Source: Cruoricaptor ignavus
GTDB taxonomy: Bacteria; Bacteroidota; Bacteroidia; Flavobacteriales; Weeksellaceae
NCBI RefSeq assembly: GCF_900141665.1
Contig: NZ_FQYI01000007.1
Span: 84,170 to 148,169, forward strand
Length of the DNA stretch: 64,000 nt
Direction: 5' to 3'
A model generated the notes under the pieces. It was not told where the DNA came from and did not search any database. It saw only the letters and a program-made list of their open reading frames with translations. Shown here piece after piece: positions 33,709 through 43,312 of this stretch (positions are counted from its first letter, which is position 1; each line of letters opens with the position of its first letter). Position numbers and translations under genes: made by a program.

Positions 33709-34428
33709 TCAATGGTTCAGCCAATGCTTGAAATCTGCAAGAGAAGCCTTCGCTACTATGCCCATCTCCTCCTGCGGGAAGGGCGGCACTGCCACCACGC
33801 AGAGCCGCTGCCCGGAATATCTGTGCACCTCCGAAACCGCCTCGATATTCAGGCATACATTCCGGTTTATCTTGAAAAAAAGTCTCGGATCCAGGCTCTC
33901 CGCCACCTTCCCGAGCGTGCTGCCGTAGAGGTAGGTATCCCCGGAAATACTGTGGATAAACAGATTCTTCCCCTCGGCATAGAAGTAGGCAATCTCGCTC
34001 TCCTTGAGGCTCAGCATCTTGCTCCCTTCCGAAACAAGGAAGCGCCGCTGAGTGCGCGCAGCCGATTTTTGCCGCGCACCGATCTTTGTGAGAAGTTTGT
34101 ATATGCTGCCCCTGTCGAATGGCTTGGTAATATAGCCTAAAGCGTTGTAGCTGTGCGCCTTAAGAGCGTATTCCTCGTGCGCCGTGAGGAACACCACGGG
34201 GGCTGGTGGCTGCATAGTATCGAGAAGATCGAAGCCGGTGCCGTCGCCCAGCTGGATATCAAGGAAGATGACATCCGGAATAAAATTGGCAAGAATGCCC
34301 GCTGCAGATTCAAAGCTGTCAGCCCTGCGGATTTCATAAAACTCAATAATCTGCTGGTTTTGCAGGATATTCAATAATAAATCCGATGCCAAATCTTCGT
34401 CTTCAACAATTAAGGCTCTCATTTCCAT
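33709..34428 (-). CDS. LytTR-family response regulator
   Basis: 239 residues. The receiver domain (about 3-120) has the acidic pair VEDED near 8-12, phospho-acceptor Asp in VIFLDIQLGDG near 57, and Lys in ITKPFD near 107. A LytTR DNA-binding domain follows (about 138-236), with the typical SEIAYFYAEGKNLFIH and FFKINRNVCLN segments. It is the cytoplasmic partner of the kinase whose stop codon lies one base upstream. The genes controlled are unknown. Confidence 0.93.
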   Translation of the reverse strand: MEMRALIVEDEDLASDLLLNILQNQQIIEFYEIRRADSFESAAGILANFIPDVIFLDIQLGDGTGFDLLDTMQPPAPVVFLTAHEEYALKAHSYNALGYITKPFDRGSIYKLLTKIGARQKSAARTQRRFLVSEGSKMLSLKESEIAYFYAEGKNLFIHSISGDTYLYGSTLGKVAESLDPRLFFKINRNVCLNIEAVSEVHRYSGQRLCVVAVPPFPQEEMGIVAKASLADFKHWLNH

Positions 34429-34429
34429 A

Positions 34430-35845
34430 TCAAAAAATTAAGGGAACAAAAACCACAAAATAATCATTTTCTTCCAAAAACCCAAAGCCGCCCCTGCCGT
34501 GGAAGCGGTAGATATTGGCGATGTACTCCAGCCCGATCCCCGTGGAGGCATCCGGAGAATTCTTTTTTGGGTTTAAATTATTTTTTACCGTTAGCCTTTC
34601 TCCATCGGAGCGGATTTCGATTTTCAGGGGTAGGTTTTTCGATAGCGCATTGTGTTTCACGGCATTTTCCACCAGAGTCTGAAGCGAGAGGAAGGGGATT
34701 TTCCCCCGCTCAAAATTACCGGAAATTTCCATTTCCAGCGCCGTGCCGAAGCGGATCTTCTGAAGGTAAAAATATTCCTCAACAAACTGAATCTCATCTG
34801 AAATCTCTGCGAGCGCGCCTTCATTATTTTTTAGAACATAGCGGTATACATCGGCAAGTTTTTGCAAAAATTCATTGGATTTCGGGGATTCCGTCTCTAT
34901 CAGCGCCTTTAGGGAATTCAGGCTGTTGAAGAGGAAATGAGGATTAATCTGCGTCTCGATCTGCTGCAGCTGGAGCAGCGCATTTTCCTTCAGGCGACGC
35001 TCGTTTTCCAGCTGTAGCTGCTGGTTTTTCTCAGAGAGCCGATAGCTCACGCTGCGCTCCCTGGAAAGGTTTCTCTGGTAAAAAAGATACAGCATCACAA
35101 GCACAAGGAGCGCCAGCGCGGATACGCCGTACAGCATCAGGGAAATCTGCCCGGAGCCGCGGCTGATTTTTTCCGGGGAGAATTTCAGGTAGAGAATCAG
35201 AGGCTCCGGGAGATCGGTGCGGATAGGGCCCTGCCATTCAAATTCTGCATTTTTCGGGAGGATTTTGCCCCACTCGTCGGGCTTTTCCGAGAAGAGGATT
35301 TGTCCGCTCCCGAGCATTACAACCGCCTGCTGATCGCTTCCCAGGTGGTTCTCTGCGAGGTGGCGGTTCAGTTCTTCCAAAGAAATGTCATAGACAAAGA
35401 AAGAGGCCTGCGGACCGGCGGTTTTGTATCTCAGGGTGCTTGGCGGTACCACGGATACGGCAGGGGTTGAATTCAATTTTTCCGCTTCAAAACCCCTTCC
35501 TTTCAGGACAAAATTCTTCCCACCCGGCGTGCAGAGTGTGGCATTTAAAAAATTGGGATTGGCCTCGAGGATGTTCCGGAGTGGCTGTAGCTCGGTATCA
35601 CGGATTTGCCCATTGTTCTGCCAGGAATTTTCTATGGCAAAATGGATCTGGCGGGGCAGTTCCAGCAGGTTGTGAATTTCGTGGCGCAGCATTTCAGAGT
35701 TGATATGTGCCTCGTTTTCAATGTTTTGTATACGAACTTTCCGCACGGTTTGCTGAGAGAAATACACCGCGTAGAGCGCCAAAGTGAGAAAAATGGCAAT
35801 AATGCCTGCGCCCCCTGCAAAGATTATTTTTTTGGAAAAATGCAT
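34430..35845 (-). CDS. LytS-type sensor histidine kinase
   Basis: 471 residues. Membrane segments at about 6-28 and 232-254 enclose a periplasmic sensor region of about 200 residues with no clear PAS or cache signature. A short coiled coil leads into the His_kinase domain: phospho-acceptor in QIETQINPHFLFNSLNSLKALI (about 310), then an HATPase region with LVENAVKHN and TGIGLEYI. The C-terminus runs into the regulator gene with one base between. This HK-RR pairing is typical of LytS/YehU systems. Confidence 0.92.
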   Translation of the reverse strand: MHFSKKIIFAGGAGIIAIFLTLALYAVYFSQQTVRKVRIQNIENEAHINSEMLRHEIHNLLELPRQIHFAIENSWQNNGQIRDTELQPLRNILEANPNFLNATLCTPGGKNFVLKGRGFEAEKLNSTPAVSVVPPSTLRYKTAGPQASFFVYDISLEELNRHLAENHLGSDQQAVVMLGSGQILFSEKPDEWGKILPKNAEFEWQGPIRTDLPEPLILYLKFSPEKISRGSGQISLMLYGVSALALLVLVMLYLFYQRNLSRERSVSYRLSEKNQQLQLENERRLKENALLQLQQIETQINPHFLFNSLNSLKALIETESPKSNEFLQKLADVYRYVLKNNEGALAEISDEIQFVEEYFYLQKIRFGTALEMEISGNFERGKIPFLSLQTLVENAVKHNALSKNLPLKIEIRSDGERLTVKNNLNPKKNSPDASTGIGLEYIANIYRFHGRGGFGFLEENDYFVVFVPLIF

Positions 35846-35875
35846 TGCTGAGACAAGGCTGTAATTAATTAATAA

Positions 35876-37063
35876 TCAGGCAATAACCCCACTTCCCAGC
35901 AATTCCTCGCCGAGGTACCACGCGGCAAATTGCCCTTCGGCAATCGCGCTTTGCGGATTTTCAAACTCAATATAGAAGGCGTCTTCAAACTGATAAAGCA
36001 CCGCCTTTTCCAATGGCTGCCGGTATCTTATTCTCGCTAAAACTTCCATCGTTTCGCCGGGTTTAAGGCACAAGTCTTCACGCACCCAATGCACTTCATC
36101 GTTATTGATTTTCAATGCTTTACGGAAAAGCCCTGGGAAATTTCTGCCTTCGCCAACGAACAGAATATTGTGCTGCATATCGCGCGAAATGATGAAGCAG
36201 CTTCCCTTGTGCCCGCCAATTCCAAGGCCCTTGCTTTGCCCAATCGTGAAATACTGCGCGCCCTGATGCTTGCCGATAACTTTCCCGTCAGACTTATCGT
36301 AATGAATTTTCGCCGAGAGAAATTCCAGCTCTTCACGCTTGTTTTCAAATTCTGGCAAAGGCTGGTGATAGGCTTCAAAATCCGGGAAGATTTCCACGAT
36401 TTCTCCTTCTTTCGGCGCGATTTGCTGTTTCAGAAATTCGGGCAAACTTACTTTCCCAATGAAGCAAAGCCCCTGGGAATCTTTCTTTTCCGCCGTGGCA
36501 AGCCCTGCTTCCCGCGCTATTTCCCGAACTTCCGGCTTCGAAAGATGCCCTATCGGAAACAGCGATTTCGAAAGCTGCTGCTGGCTTAGCTGGCAAAGGA
36601 AATACGACTGGTCTTTGTTCGCATCCCTTCCCGCCAAAAGATGAAAAATTTCCTCACCATTATCATCGAAAGAGCTGGTAACCTGCGCATAATGCCCTGT
36701 GGCCACCTTCTCAGCGCCAAGCGATAAGGCCGTTTGCAGAAATACATCAAACTTCACTTCCCTGTTGCACAGCACATCAGGGTTCGGTGTTCTTCCGCGC
36801 TCATATTCGGCAAACATATAATCCACGATGCGCTCTTTGTACAGCGCGCTCATATCGATAACCTGGAAGGGTATGCCGAGTTTCTGGGCCACAAGAAGCG
36901 CATCGTTGCTGTCCTCAATCCACGGGCATTCGTCTTCCAGCGTTACGGAAGCATCGTTCCAGTTTCGCATAAAAAGCCCAATCACATCGTGCCCCTGCTG
37001 TTTCAGAAGGTAGGCTGCCACGCTGGAATCTACACCGCCAGAAAGCCCGACCACAATTTTCAT
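35876..37063 (-). CDS. mnmA: tRNA 2-thiouridylase MnmA
   Basis: Transfers sulphur to C2 of U34 in tRNA-Lys, -Glu and -Gln. The start is the ATG giving [15 protein letters not shown] longer frame would run through the promoter. 395 residues. The PP-loop [13 protein letters not shown] is at 8-20, the first catalytic Cys in [12 protein letters not shown] near 105, the second Cys in GLCFIG near 205, and the C-terminal barrel is complete. Works on the same uridine as MnmG, encoded about 14 kb away. Confidence 0.96.
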   Translation of the reverse strand: MKIVVGLSGGVDSSVAAYLLKQQGHDVIGLFMRNWNDASVTLEDECPWIEDSNDALLVAQKLGIPFQVIDMSALYKERIVDYMFAEYERGRTPNPDVLCNREVKFDVFLQTALSLGAEKVATGHYAQVTSSFDDNGEEIFHLLAGRDANKDQSYFLCQLSQQQLSKSLFPIGHLSKPEVREIAREAGLATAEKKDSQGLCFIGKVSLPEFLKQQIAPKEGEIVEIFPDFEAYHQPLPEFENKREELEFLSAKIHYDKSDGKVIGKHQGAQYFTIGQSKGLGIGGHKGSCFIISRDMQHNILFVGEGRNFPGLFRKALKINNDEVHWVREDLCLKPGETMEVLARIRYRQPLEKAVLYQFEDAFYIEFENPQSAIAEGQFAAWYLGEELLGSGVIA

Positions 37064-37077
37064 CCGGAAATTTTTTG

Positions 37078-37106
37078 CAAATTTACGCTTTAATAACTTC
37101 AGCAAA
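37078..37106 (-). promoter_or_regulatory. Bacteroidota promoter for mnmA
   Basis: On the minus strand TTTG (37106-37103), then 17 bp, then TAAATTTG (37085-37078). Both elements match consensus. The ATG is 15 bp after the -7 box, giving a very short leader. Confidence 0.7.
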
Positions 37107-37119
37107 AATTCGGTACTTT

Positions 37120-37665
37120 ATGAAAAAACTTTATTGCGTTGTTTTTGCGTGGGCGGCCGGTGCAGCATCCGCCCAGGTGGCGGTTTCTTCTCCTACAGTT
37201 CGAGCCGGGAAGGAGAGCCGCTGGACTTTTGGCGGCGGCATCGGCTTTGGGCTTTCCGGAGGTAGTAGCGGCTATGGAACCAGCATCAGCATTTCTCCGA
37301 GGGTGGGATACCTTGCATCCCCCGAGCTGGAAGCCGGGCTAATGGGCAGTGCCGGCTGGGCGAGCGGCAAGTATTATTCGCATTCTATGTACGGGGTGGG
37401 GCCTTTTGCGAATTACTATGTACTTCCGAATCTCTTCCTGCACGCCGATTATAGGCATTATTTTTATAATTGGAAAGACAAGGTTTATGATTACAAAACC
37501 GATGGCGACGAGGGTACGCTAAATCTGGGTGCGGGATACAATGTGCGCCTCGGGAACAAGGCGGCACTACAGGTGGGCGCCTACTACAATGTGCTTTACA
37601 AAAAAGACTCCTCGATATTCGGTTCGGGATTCACGCCGGTTTTTGGGGTGGTGTTTGGGATTTAA
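37120..37665 (+). CDS. Outer-membrane beta-barrel-like protein, unknown
   Basis: 181 residues from the ATG giving MKKLYCVVFAWAAGAASAQ; the signal peptide is cleaved after ASA. The rest is Gly/Tyr-rich alternating sequence (SYGYGTSISISPRVGYL, ANYYVLPNLFLHADYRHYF, LNLGAGYNVRLG, GFTPVFGVVFGI), the pattern of a small eight-strand barrel of the OmpW/OprF-like or 'outer membrane beta-barrel' class. The function is not evident. It stands alone between mnmA (divergent) and a terminator. Confidence 0.8.
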   Translation: MKKLYCVVFAWAAGAASAQVAVSSPTVRAGKESRWTFGGGIGFGLSGGSSGYGTSISISPRVGYLASPELEAGLMGSAGWASGKYYSHSMYGVGPFANYYVLPNLFLHADYRHYFYNWKDKVYDYKTDGDEGTLNLGAGYNVRLGNKAALQVGAYYNVLYKKDSSIFGSGFTPVFGVVFGI

Positions 37666-37697
37666 TTTGAAAAAATACAAAGGCACTTAATTAAAAA

Positions 37698-37724
37698 AAC
37701 CGTCAGCAAATGTTGGCGGTTTTT
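37698..37724. terminator. Hairpin terminator after the barrel gene
   Basis: AACCGTCAGC pairs with GTTGGCGGTT (two G-U wobbles) around AAAT, followed by TTTT and preceded by seven As. It can serve both the barrel gene and the small leftward gene beyond it. Confidence 0.8.
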
Positions 37725-37745
37725 GTTTTGATTAAATGGAAAATA

Positions 37746-37925
37746 TCAGGGCAGGTATTCTAAGCCGTGCTGCTCTTCCGGCTTGCTTAGCTCGAAAAGC
37801 CTGTGGAAATCGGCGTAGTATTTCTTGTAGAGCAGCTCCTTGTTATTCTTCTTCCAAATTATCACACCTGCCGTAGCCACAAACCCTGCCAAAATGCCCA
37901 CTGCTATCACCCTGTTCGCTTTCAT
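37746..37925 (-). CDS. Small single-span membrane protein (59 aa)
   Basis: A short frame: MKANRVIAVGILAGFV, then a hydrophobic segment to residue 23, then Trp-Lys-Lys and a basic/aromatic tail (NNKELLYKKYYADF) ending in HGLEYLP. One N-in membrane helix with a cytosolic tail is likely. It has a clean ATG, a stop before the bidirectional terminator, and nothing competes for the space. No family recognised. Reported because the amino-acid pattern is typical of real small membrane proteins. Confidence 0.6.
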   Translation of the reverse strand: MKANRVIAVGILAGFVATAGVIIWKKNNKELLYKKYYADFHRLFELSKPEEQHGLEYLP

Positions 37926-38037
37926 CTGAATACCTTTTAGTAAACTGCATCAGCAAAAAATATTCCCAAACCGTAAGGCCCCGAAATAAAATTTTGTTAA
38001 AAATTTGGTAATTTTGAAGATGAACAAAATTACAGAT

Positions 38038-40206
38038 ATGAAACTGAGACCATTTCTCGGCATTGCTGTGGCAGCCTTCCTGGCATCGTGCAGCAGCCAA
38101 AAAACCGCGCAGAACGAAGGCGCTCCGCAAAGCCAAACCGCAGGACAAACCGCACATTCTCAACCGATGAAGTATCCGGAAACGAAGAAAATCAGCCACA
38201 CCGATGAATATTTCGGGATGAAGGTTGAAGACCCATACCGCTGGCTGGAAGACGATAGGGCGGCCGATACGAAAGACTGGGTGAAGCGGGAGGTAGCCTT
38301 CACCAATGATTATCTCTCGCAAATTACCTTCCGCGATGATATAAAAAATCAGCTGCGCGAAATATGGAATTATGAGAAAATCAGCGCGCCCTTCAAGCGT
38401 GGCGATTATACCTATTTCTACAAGAACGACGGGCTTCAGGCGCAAAGTGTGCTCTACAGAACGGATAAGAACGGCAAGACGGAAATCTTCCTGGACCCGA
38501 ATAAATTTTCCGAAAAAGGCACCACATCGCTCTCAGGCATCAGCTTCAACAAGAAGGGTAACCTGGTGGCGTACTCCATTTCGGAAGGCGGTTCAGATTG
38601 GCAGAAAATCATCATTATGGATGCCATCAGCAAGAAAATTCTGGATGAGCCCATCGTGATGAAGTTCAGCGGTGCATCCTGGCTTGGTGACGAGGGCTTC
38701 TACTACAGCACCTACGAACAGCCGAAAAATGCAAGTATGCTGAGCGGGATAACCGATGAGCAGAAGGTGTATTTCCACAAAATCGGGACGAAGCAGAGTG
38801 ATGATAAAATCGTGAGAGGAAACGGCGATCTGAAGCGGCGGTATATGGGGATTTCCGTATCGGAGGACGAGCGCTATCTTATCAATTCCGCTTCGGTGGC
38901 TACCAATGGTAATGAGCTGTATATCAAGGATTTAAAATCAAAATCGGACTGGATAGCCCTCCAAACAGGATTTGATCACAACAGCAGCGTAATCGATACA
39001 AAAGGCGACTGGATCTACCTCCTCACCGATAAGGATGCGCCAAACCGCCGCGTTGTGAAATTCAACATCAACAACCCTAAACAGTGGACGGAAGTAATCC
39101 CTGAAACGAAAAATGCACTGAGCGTTTCCACAGGAGGTGGCTACATTTTCGCAAATTATATGCGTGATGCGCTCACCTATGTGAAGCAGTATAACCACGA
39201 TGGAAAACTGGTTCGCGAAATTTCCCTCCCTGGGAACGGTACGGCTTCTGGCTTTGGCGGAAGGGCGCAGGATAAAGAGCTTTACTACTCTTTCTCGAAC
39301 TACATAATGCCGGGCACCATTTACAAATTCAATGCAGACAGCGGCAAATCGGAAGTTTACCAAAAACCGAAGGTGAAATTCAATCCGGATGATTATGTTT
39401 CCGAGCAGGTGTTCTTCACATCAAAGGACGGCACGAAAATTCCGATGATGATCAACTATAAAAAAGGTCTGAAACGCGATGGCAAGAACCCGACGATTCT
39501 GTATTCTTACGGTGGGTTCAACATCAGCCTTCGTCCCGGTTTTTCCGTGGTGAATGCTGTGTGGATGGACAATGGTGGAATCTATGCCGTGCCGAACATC
39601 CGTGGTGGCGGTGAATATGGTAAGGCGTGGCACGACGCCGGCACGAAGCTGCAGAAGAAAAATGTGTTCGATGATTTCATAGCAGCCGGCGAATATCTGC
39701 ATAAAAACGGCTACACATCGAAGGAATATATGGCGATGTCCGGCCGCTCAAACGGTGGCCTTCTGGTAGGTGCCACCATGACGATGCGCCCTGATCTGGC
39801 GAAGGTTGCTTTCCCAGGCGTTGGCGTTTTGGATATGCTTCGCTACAATCAGTTTACGGCGGGTGCAGGCTGGGCTTACGACTACGGCACGGCGCAGGAT
39901 TCGCGTGAAATGTTCGAGTATCTGAAATCGTATTCACCGGTGCACAATGTGAAAGCCGGCGTTTGCTACCCTTCCACGATGATCATCACCAGTGACCACG
40001 ATGACAGGGTGGTTCCGGCGCATTCCTTCAAATTCGGTGCAGAGCTTCAGGAGAAGCAGGCTTGCCAAAATCCTGTTCTGGTAAGGATAGAGGTGGATGC
40101 AGGCCACGGTGCAGGCCGCAGCACAGAGCAGGTAATCGGTGAAAATGCCGATATGCTGAGCTTCGCACTCTGGGAAATGGGTGTCAGAAACTTGCCGAAG
40201 AAATAG
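38038..40206 (+). CDS. Prolyl oligopeptidase-family lipoprotein (S9A)
   Basis: Cleaves short peptides after proline. The lipobox ends at FLASC. I choose the third Met (MKLRPFLG...) because an upstream TAATTTTG at 38009-38016 would start transcription near 38023. The seven-bladed propeller spans about 60-440, and the alpha/beta-hydrolase domain holds the nucleophile in MSGRSNGGLL (about 575), Asp in SDHDDRVVP (about 658) and His in AGHGAGRS (about 695). About 722 residues, as in Flavobacterium-type PEPs. Exported and membrane-tethered. Confidence 0.92.
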   Translation: MKLRPFLGIAVAAFLASCSSQKTAQNEGAPQSQTAGQTAHSQPMKYPETKKISHTDEYFGMKVEDPYRWLEDDRAADTKDWVKREVAFTNDYLSQITFRDDIKNQLREIWNYEKISAPFKRGDYTYFYKNDGLQAQSVLYRTDKNGKTEIFLDPNKFSEKGTTSLSGISFNKKGNLVAYSISEGGSDWQKIIIMDAISKKILDEPIVMKFSGASWLGDEGFYYSTYEQPKNASMLSGITDEQKVYFHKIGTKQSDDKIVRGNGDLKRRYMGISVSEDERYLINSASVATNGNELYIKDLKSKSDWIALQTGFDHNSSVIDTKGDWIYLLTDKDAPNRRVVKFNINNPKQWTEVIPETKNALSVSTGGGYIFANYMRDALTYVKQYNHDGKLVREISLPGNGTASGFGGRAQDKELYYSFSNYIMPGTIYKFNADSGKSEVYQKPKVKFNPDDYVSEQVFFTSKDGTKIPMMINYKKGLKRDGKNPTILYSYGGFNISLRPGFSVVNAVWMDNGGIYAVPNIRGGGEYGKAWHDAGTKLQKKNVFDDFIAAGEYLHKNGYTSKEYMAMSGRSNGGLLVGATMTMRPDLAKVAFPGVGVLDMLRYNQFTAGAGWAYDYGTAQDSREMFEYLKSYSPVHNVKAGVCYPSTMIITSDHDDRVVPAHSFKFGAELQEKQACQNPVLVRIEVDAGHGAGRSTEQVIGENADMLSFALWEMGVRNLPKK

Positions 40207-40256
40207 GGAAATGGTTTAAATTTTGCTGAAATATTTTGACCTAAAAAATAAAAACA

Positions 40257-40607
40257 ATGGAAGAACCGAAACCAATGCTTACGCTGAGCCAGGTGATGGC
40301 AAAGCTTGCCAAAGACAAGAATGTAACAAGAGAATTCTGCATGAACGCCCAGGGCGAGATGCTACTGAAAGACTCCGAACACCAGTACACACCCGAAGAG
40401 CTGAAAATCTTAAAGTCCTACAGATTTGAGGGAATGAGTGATCCGTCGGACAATGCGGTGCTCTATCTCCTCGAAGATAATGATGGCAACAAAGGCTATA
40501 TGATTGACTCCTATGGGGCGGACAGCAACTACCCTGGCGATAAGTTTGATGAATTCGTACGCAGCATCCCTGTAGAGGAAGATGATGAATATGATTTTGA
40601 CAAATAG
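40257..40607 (+). CDS. Conserved hypothetical acidic protein
   Basis: 116 residues, no signal peptide, no membrane segment. It alternates helix-like N-terminus (MLTLSQVMAKLAKDK) with strand-like middle (AVLYLLEDNDGNKGYMIDSYG) and ends in an acidic tail (VEEDDEYDFDK). Similar short acidic proteins are common in Chryseobacterium-type genomes, but I know no function. It follows the prolyl oligopeptidase by 50 bp and is closed by a hairpin terminator. Confidence 0.7.
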   Translation: MEEPKPMLTLSQVMAKLAKDKNVTREFCMNAQGEMLLKDSEHQYTPEELKILKSYRFEGMSDPSDNAVLYLLEDNDGNKGYMIDSYGADSNYPGDKFDEFVRSIPVEEDDEYDFDK

Positions 40608-40628
40608 ATATCAGAAAGTTTTAAAAAG

Positions 40629-40656
40629 CCCGGCCGCCTAGAGCCGGGATTTTTAT
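40629..40656. terminator. Hairpin terminator between convergent genes
   Basis: CCCGGC pairs with GCCGGG around CGCCTAGA, followed by ATTTTTATTTT and preceded by five As. It serves the hypothetical gene (+) and the DUF748 gene (-). Confidence 0.75.
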
Positions 40657-40673
40657 TTTGGGAAAAATCTTCA

Positions 40674-43280
40674 TCAGTTCCAAAGACTACTGTTTTTGGA
40701 TTCGTTTCTCCGCGCCTTCTTTTCGGCTTTTTTATCAGCTTTACTTTTCTTCCCGGAATCGTTGCTGCTCTGTCCTTCTGGTGTGTTCCTGCCTTGTAAT
40801 TTGCTCACGCTGAGGTTCTTGCTGATGAGTATTTTCGCCAGCCCCTCCTGTACGCCCTTCCAGAACATATTGAAGAAAGACTTGGTCTTATCCCTCTGTA
40901 CATAGCCTATGTCCGCAGATTTCGGCTCGCTCTTGTTCCCGCTGATGAAGATATTCGCCACCCCCGTGGCTAGTTTCTTCACGCCGCCCTCATCGTTTAC
41001 AAACTGAACCCGCAGGTTCACGGGGTGTAGCTGCTCCGTGCCGCGTATGCCCTCCTTGTTCCCCCGGAAGTCAAATTTCAGCAGCTCAATGGTGCCCGTG
41101 GTGCGTATACCGAGATAGGGCTCCACAAAAGGGTTGATGCGGGGCGCGGGCAGGTCGTGGATAGTACCCGAAATAGAGAAGGCATCATCCGCTGCGGCGG
41201 TGTTCATAATCCATTTTACCTTCAGCGGAGAGGCTTTCATAAAAGATGCGGAGACATCAATAGGAACCTCCGTCGGTTTACCTTTCATTTTGCCTGAATT
41301 CAGGTTGCGGATGTCCATATTCAGGTTAGAAAAAGTGAGCTTCCCCGGCCCGTCGCTGTTTTTGGTATCCTCCTCGTACTCCAGGAAGGCGTTGTTGATC
41401 TTTGTCTGTTTCAGGAAAAAAGGAAACTTTATTTTCCGGAGCGCGGCGGAATACATCGGCTTCTCCGAGAGGTCGTCCGGGGGGATTTTACTGCGGAAAA
41501 TGTTTGCCACCACCCCATCGATGGAGGCGCTTTCCCCGTTGAATATTTTCGTATCGGAGAAGAGGTCCCAGTCGCCGGTGATGTTTATGCTGCCCGCCTT
41601 GATGTCGTACAGGTCGCGCTCGTGCGGTATCATGCGCACATACTGTGCCCTGGTTACCAGCGGGGTGTATTTAAAATCCCTCAGCTGCGCGCTGTGTTTT
41701 TTGAGGATAAATTTGCCGGAGCTCAGGCGGTAGAACGGGCGCATTTCATAGTTAATGCTTTTCAGATCAAGGTTGTAATCCCCGGCGCGGAACGGTATTT
41801 TGTTTTTTGACGAAGCCTCATCCATTATAATATCCGAGAGCGTGGCGTTGATATCAGCCATAGCTAGCGGCTGCTTGTCCCCGCTGAGGATTATGTCAGA
41901 ATTTCTCAGCGCGAAAGTCTTTAGCTTCAGCGGGAAGGCGATTCCGGAATAGTCTGCCTTCTTATTTTTAGGATTTCTTGCCGGCATTATTTTACCTTTA
42001 GCCTCATCGATTTCTACTTTTTCAGCATCCATCTTCAGCTTATCGTTCTCCAGGCTCCAATCGTTTACCAGCAGCCGGGCGCGGGAGATATTAAGGTCAA
42101 AGATTGTAGTGGTAGCATTGCTGGCGAGCGGTTTCAGGCTGATCTGGCGCAGGTCTGCAGATTTTTTGTTGATGGCAAAAATATTGACGGCGATGTGCTG
42201 GGTATGGCTGAAATAATCTAAATCTTTTCCGGTTATTTTGAATTTTTCGTAATTGAACGGAATGTTCCCCTTGGCGGTTTGTTCGTCCATAAAAATCTTG
42301 GTAATTTCCATCCCGAGGTTTTCCACATCCATCATCGTATTGCCGTCGGGATAGATGATATCCACCTTGCCATTCAGTACTTTAGCATTTTCCAGATTGA
42401 CTTTGTACTTAAAACTCTGCTCCTTTTTTTCGGTTTTCGCAGTGGTGGTGTAGAGTTTCAGACGCGGCTCGGAAAGGGTGACATTTTCTAGTTTCAGCTT
42501 CTCTTTGTCAATTTTGAAATCCGTAAAAATTACCTCTTTTGTTTTTAAATCAAATAAATTTCGCTTTTTAGGATAAAATTTCATAAACTGCTGGTGAGTA
42601 AGCAGCGGGATTAGCTCATAATTTTTTATCTGGATTTGCCCCCCGTCGGTATTGATTTCTGTAGCCTTCATCGCATAAATGTCATCGGAACGGAAGAAAA
42701 TATTATCCCCGTGGATGTCTAATTTCCCAAAAACAAAGGGGATAATGCTAAGCGATGGCTTTGAAACGAAATTCAAATCTTGTAAGTTGATATTCAGATT
42801 GTTACCAGAGAATACCTTGGACTGCCGCTCATTCAAAACCACTACATTCCCCCCTGTGATTTTCACATTATCGAAATCCGGGATGCTCTGTTTTTTCTTC
42901 TCTTTTTGAGGATCCTTTTTGGCAAGAGTAATCTTAAGATTTGGCTTGGCAAGCTGCAGATCGCTGAAATTAATCCTCTGCTGCGTGGCTGCCTTTATCA
43001 ATCCTAACCTACTGATTTTCAGCGTATCTACAGTTCCCTCAATGCCAAGGACTTCTTTATCTTCCGGATTTTTGGTTCCAATTTTAATATCCTCGGCAAG
43101 TATGTTGCCTGTCATCAGGTCCACATCAAGCCGGCTGTAATCTACCCGATAGTCAGAATTTTTCTTTATAGTATCCGGCAATCCATATTTCAGCCAAAGA
43201 TTAAGCCCGATGTTGAGGAGAATGATGAGCCCGAGCAGGCTGCCCAGCACGATGAGCGTAATTTTTTGCCACTTTTTCAT
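40674..43280 (-). CDS. DUF748/AsmA-like envelope protein
   Basis: 868 residues. One N-terminal membrane helix (about 7-30) anchors a very long periplasmic region of repeated beta-strand units (LSRLDVDLMTGNI, NLNINLQDLNFVSKPSLSIIPF, FALRNSDIILSG and so on). It ends in a basic, Ser/Lys-rich tail (KKSKADKKAEKKARRN). This is the AsmA/TamB-like 'bridge' architecture, the group now thought to carry phospholipids between membranes, but the role of this member is unknown. A TACATTTG box lies at 43285-43292, 5 bp before the ATG. Confidence 0.85.
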   Translation of the reverse strand: MKKWQKITLIVLGSLLGLIILLNIGLNLWLKYGLPDTIKKNSDYRVDYSRLDVDLMTGNILAEDIKIGTKNPEDKEVLGIEGTVDTLKISRLGLIKAATQQRINFSDLQLAKPNLKITLAKKDPQKEKKKQSIPDFDNVKITGGNVVVLNERQSKVFSGNNLNINLQDLNFVSKPSLSIIPFVFGKLDIHGDNIFFRSDDIYAMKATEINTDGGQIQIKNYELIPLLTHQQFMKFYPKKRNLFDLKTKEVIFTDFKIDKEKLKLENVTLSEPRLKLYTTTAKTEKKEQSFKYKVNLENAKVLNGKVDIIYPDGNTMMDVENLGMEITKIFMDEQTAKGNIPFNYEKFKITGKDLDYFSHTQHIAVNIFAINKKSADLRQISLKPLASNATTTIFDLNISRARLLVNDWSLENDKLKMDAEKVEIDEAKGKIMPARNPKNKKADYSGIAFPLKLKTFALRNSDIILSGDKQPLAMADINATLSDIIMDEASSKNKIPFRAGDYNLDLKSINYEMRPFYRLSSGKFILKKHSAQLRDFKYTPLVTRAQYVRMIPHERDLYDIKAGSINITGDWDLFSDTKIFNGESASIDGVVANIFRSKIPPDDLSEKPMYSAALRKIKFPFFLKQTKINNAFLEYEEDTKNSDGPGKLTFSNLNMDIRNLNSGKMKGKPTEVPIDVSASFMKASPLKVKWIMNTAAADDAFSISGTIHDLPAPRINPFVEPYLGIRTTGTIELLKFDFRGNKEGIRGTEQLHPVNLRVQFVNDEGGVKKLATGVANIFISGNKSEPKSADIGYVQRDKTKSFFNMFWKGVQEGLAKILISKNLSVSKLQGRNTPEGQSSNDSGKKSKADKKAEKKARRNESKNSSLWN

Positions 43281-43284
43281 GGGG

Positions 43285-43292
43285 CAAATGTA
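43285..43292 (-). promoter_or_regulatory. TAnnTTTG -7 element for the DUF748 gene
   Basis: TACATTTG on the minus strand, ending 4 bp before the ATG, which again implies a near-leaderless transcript. No -33 TTTG. Confidence 0.35.
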
Positions 43293-43312
43293 GTTAAACG
43301 AAATTTAAGTTT

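Noticed and set aside
34640..34665. A half-match to parS (TGTTTCACGG) inside the sensor kinase gene
   Set aside because: Only one arm matches; there is no palindrome.
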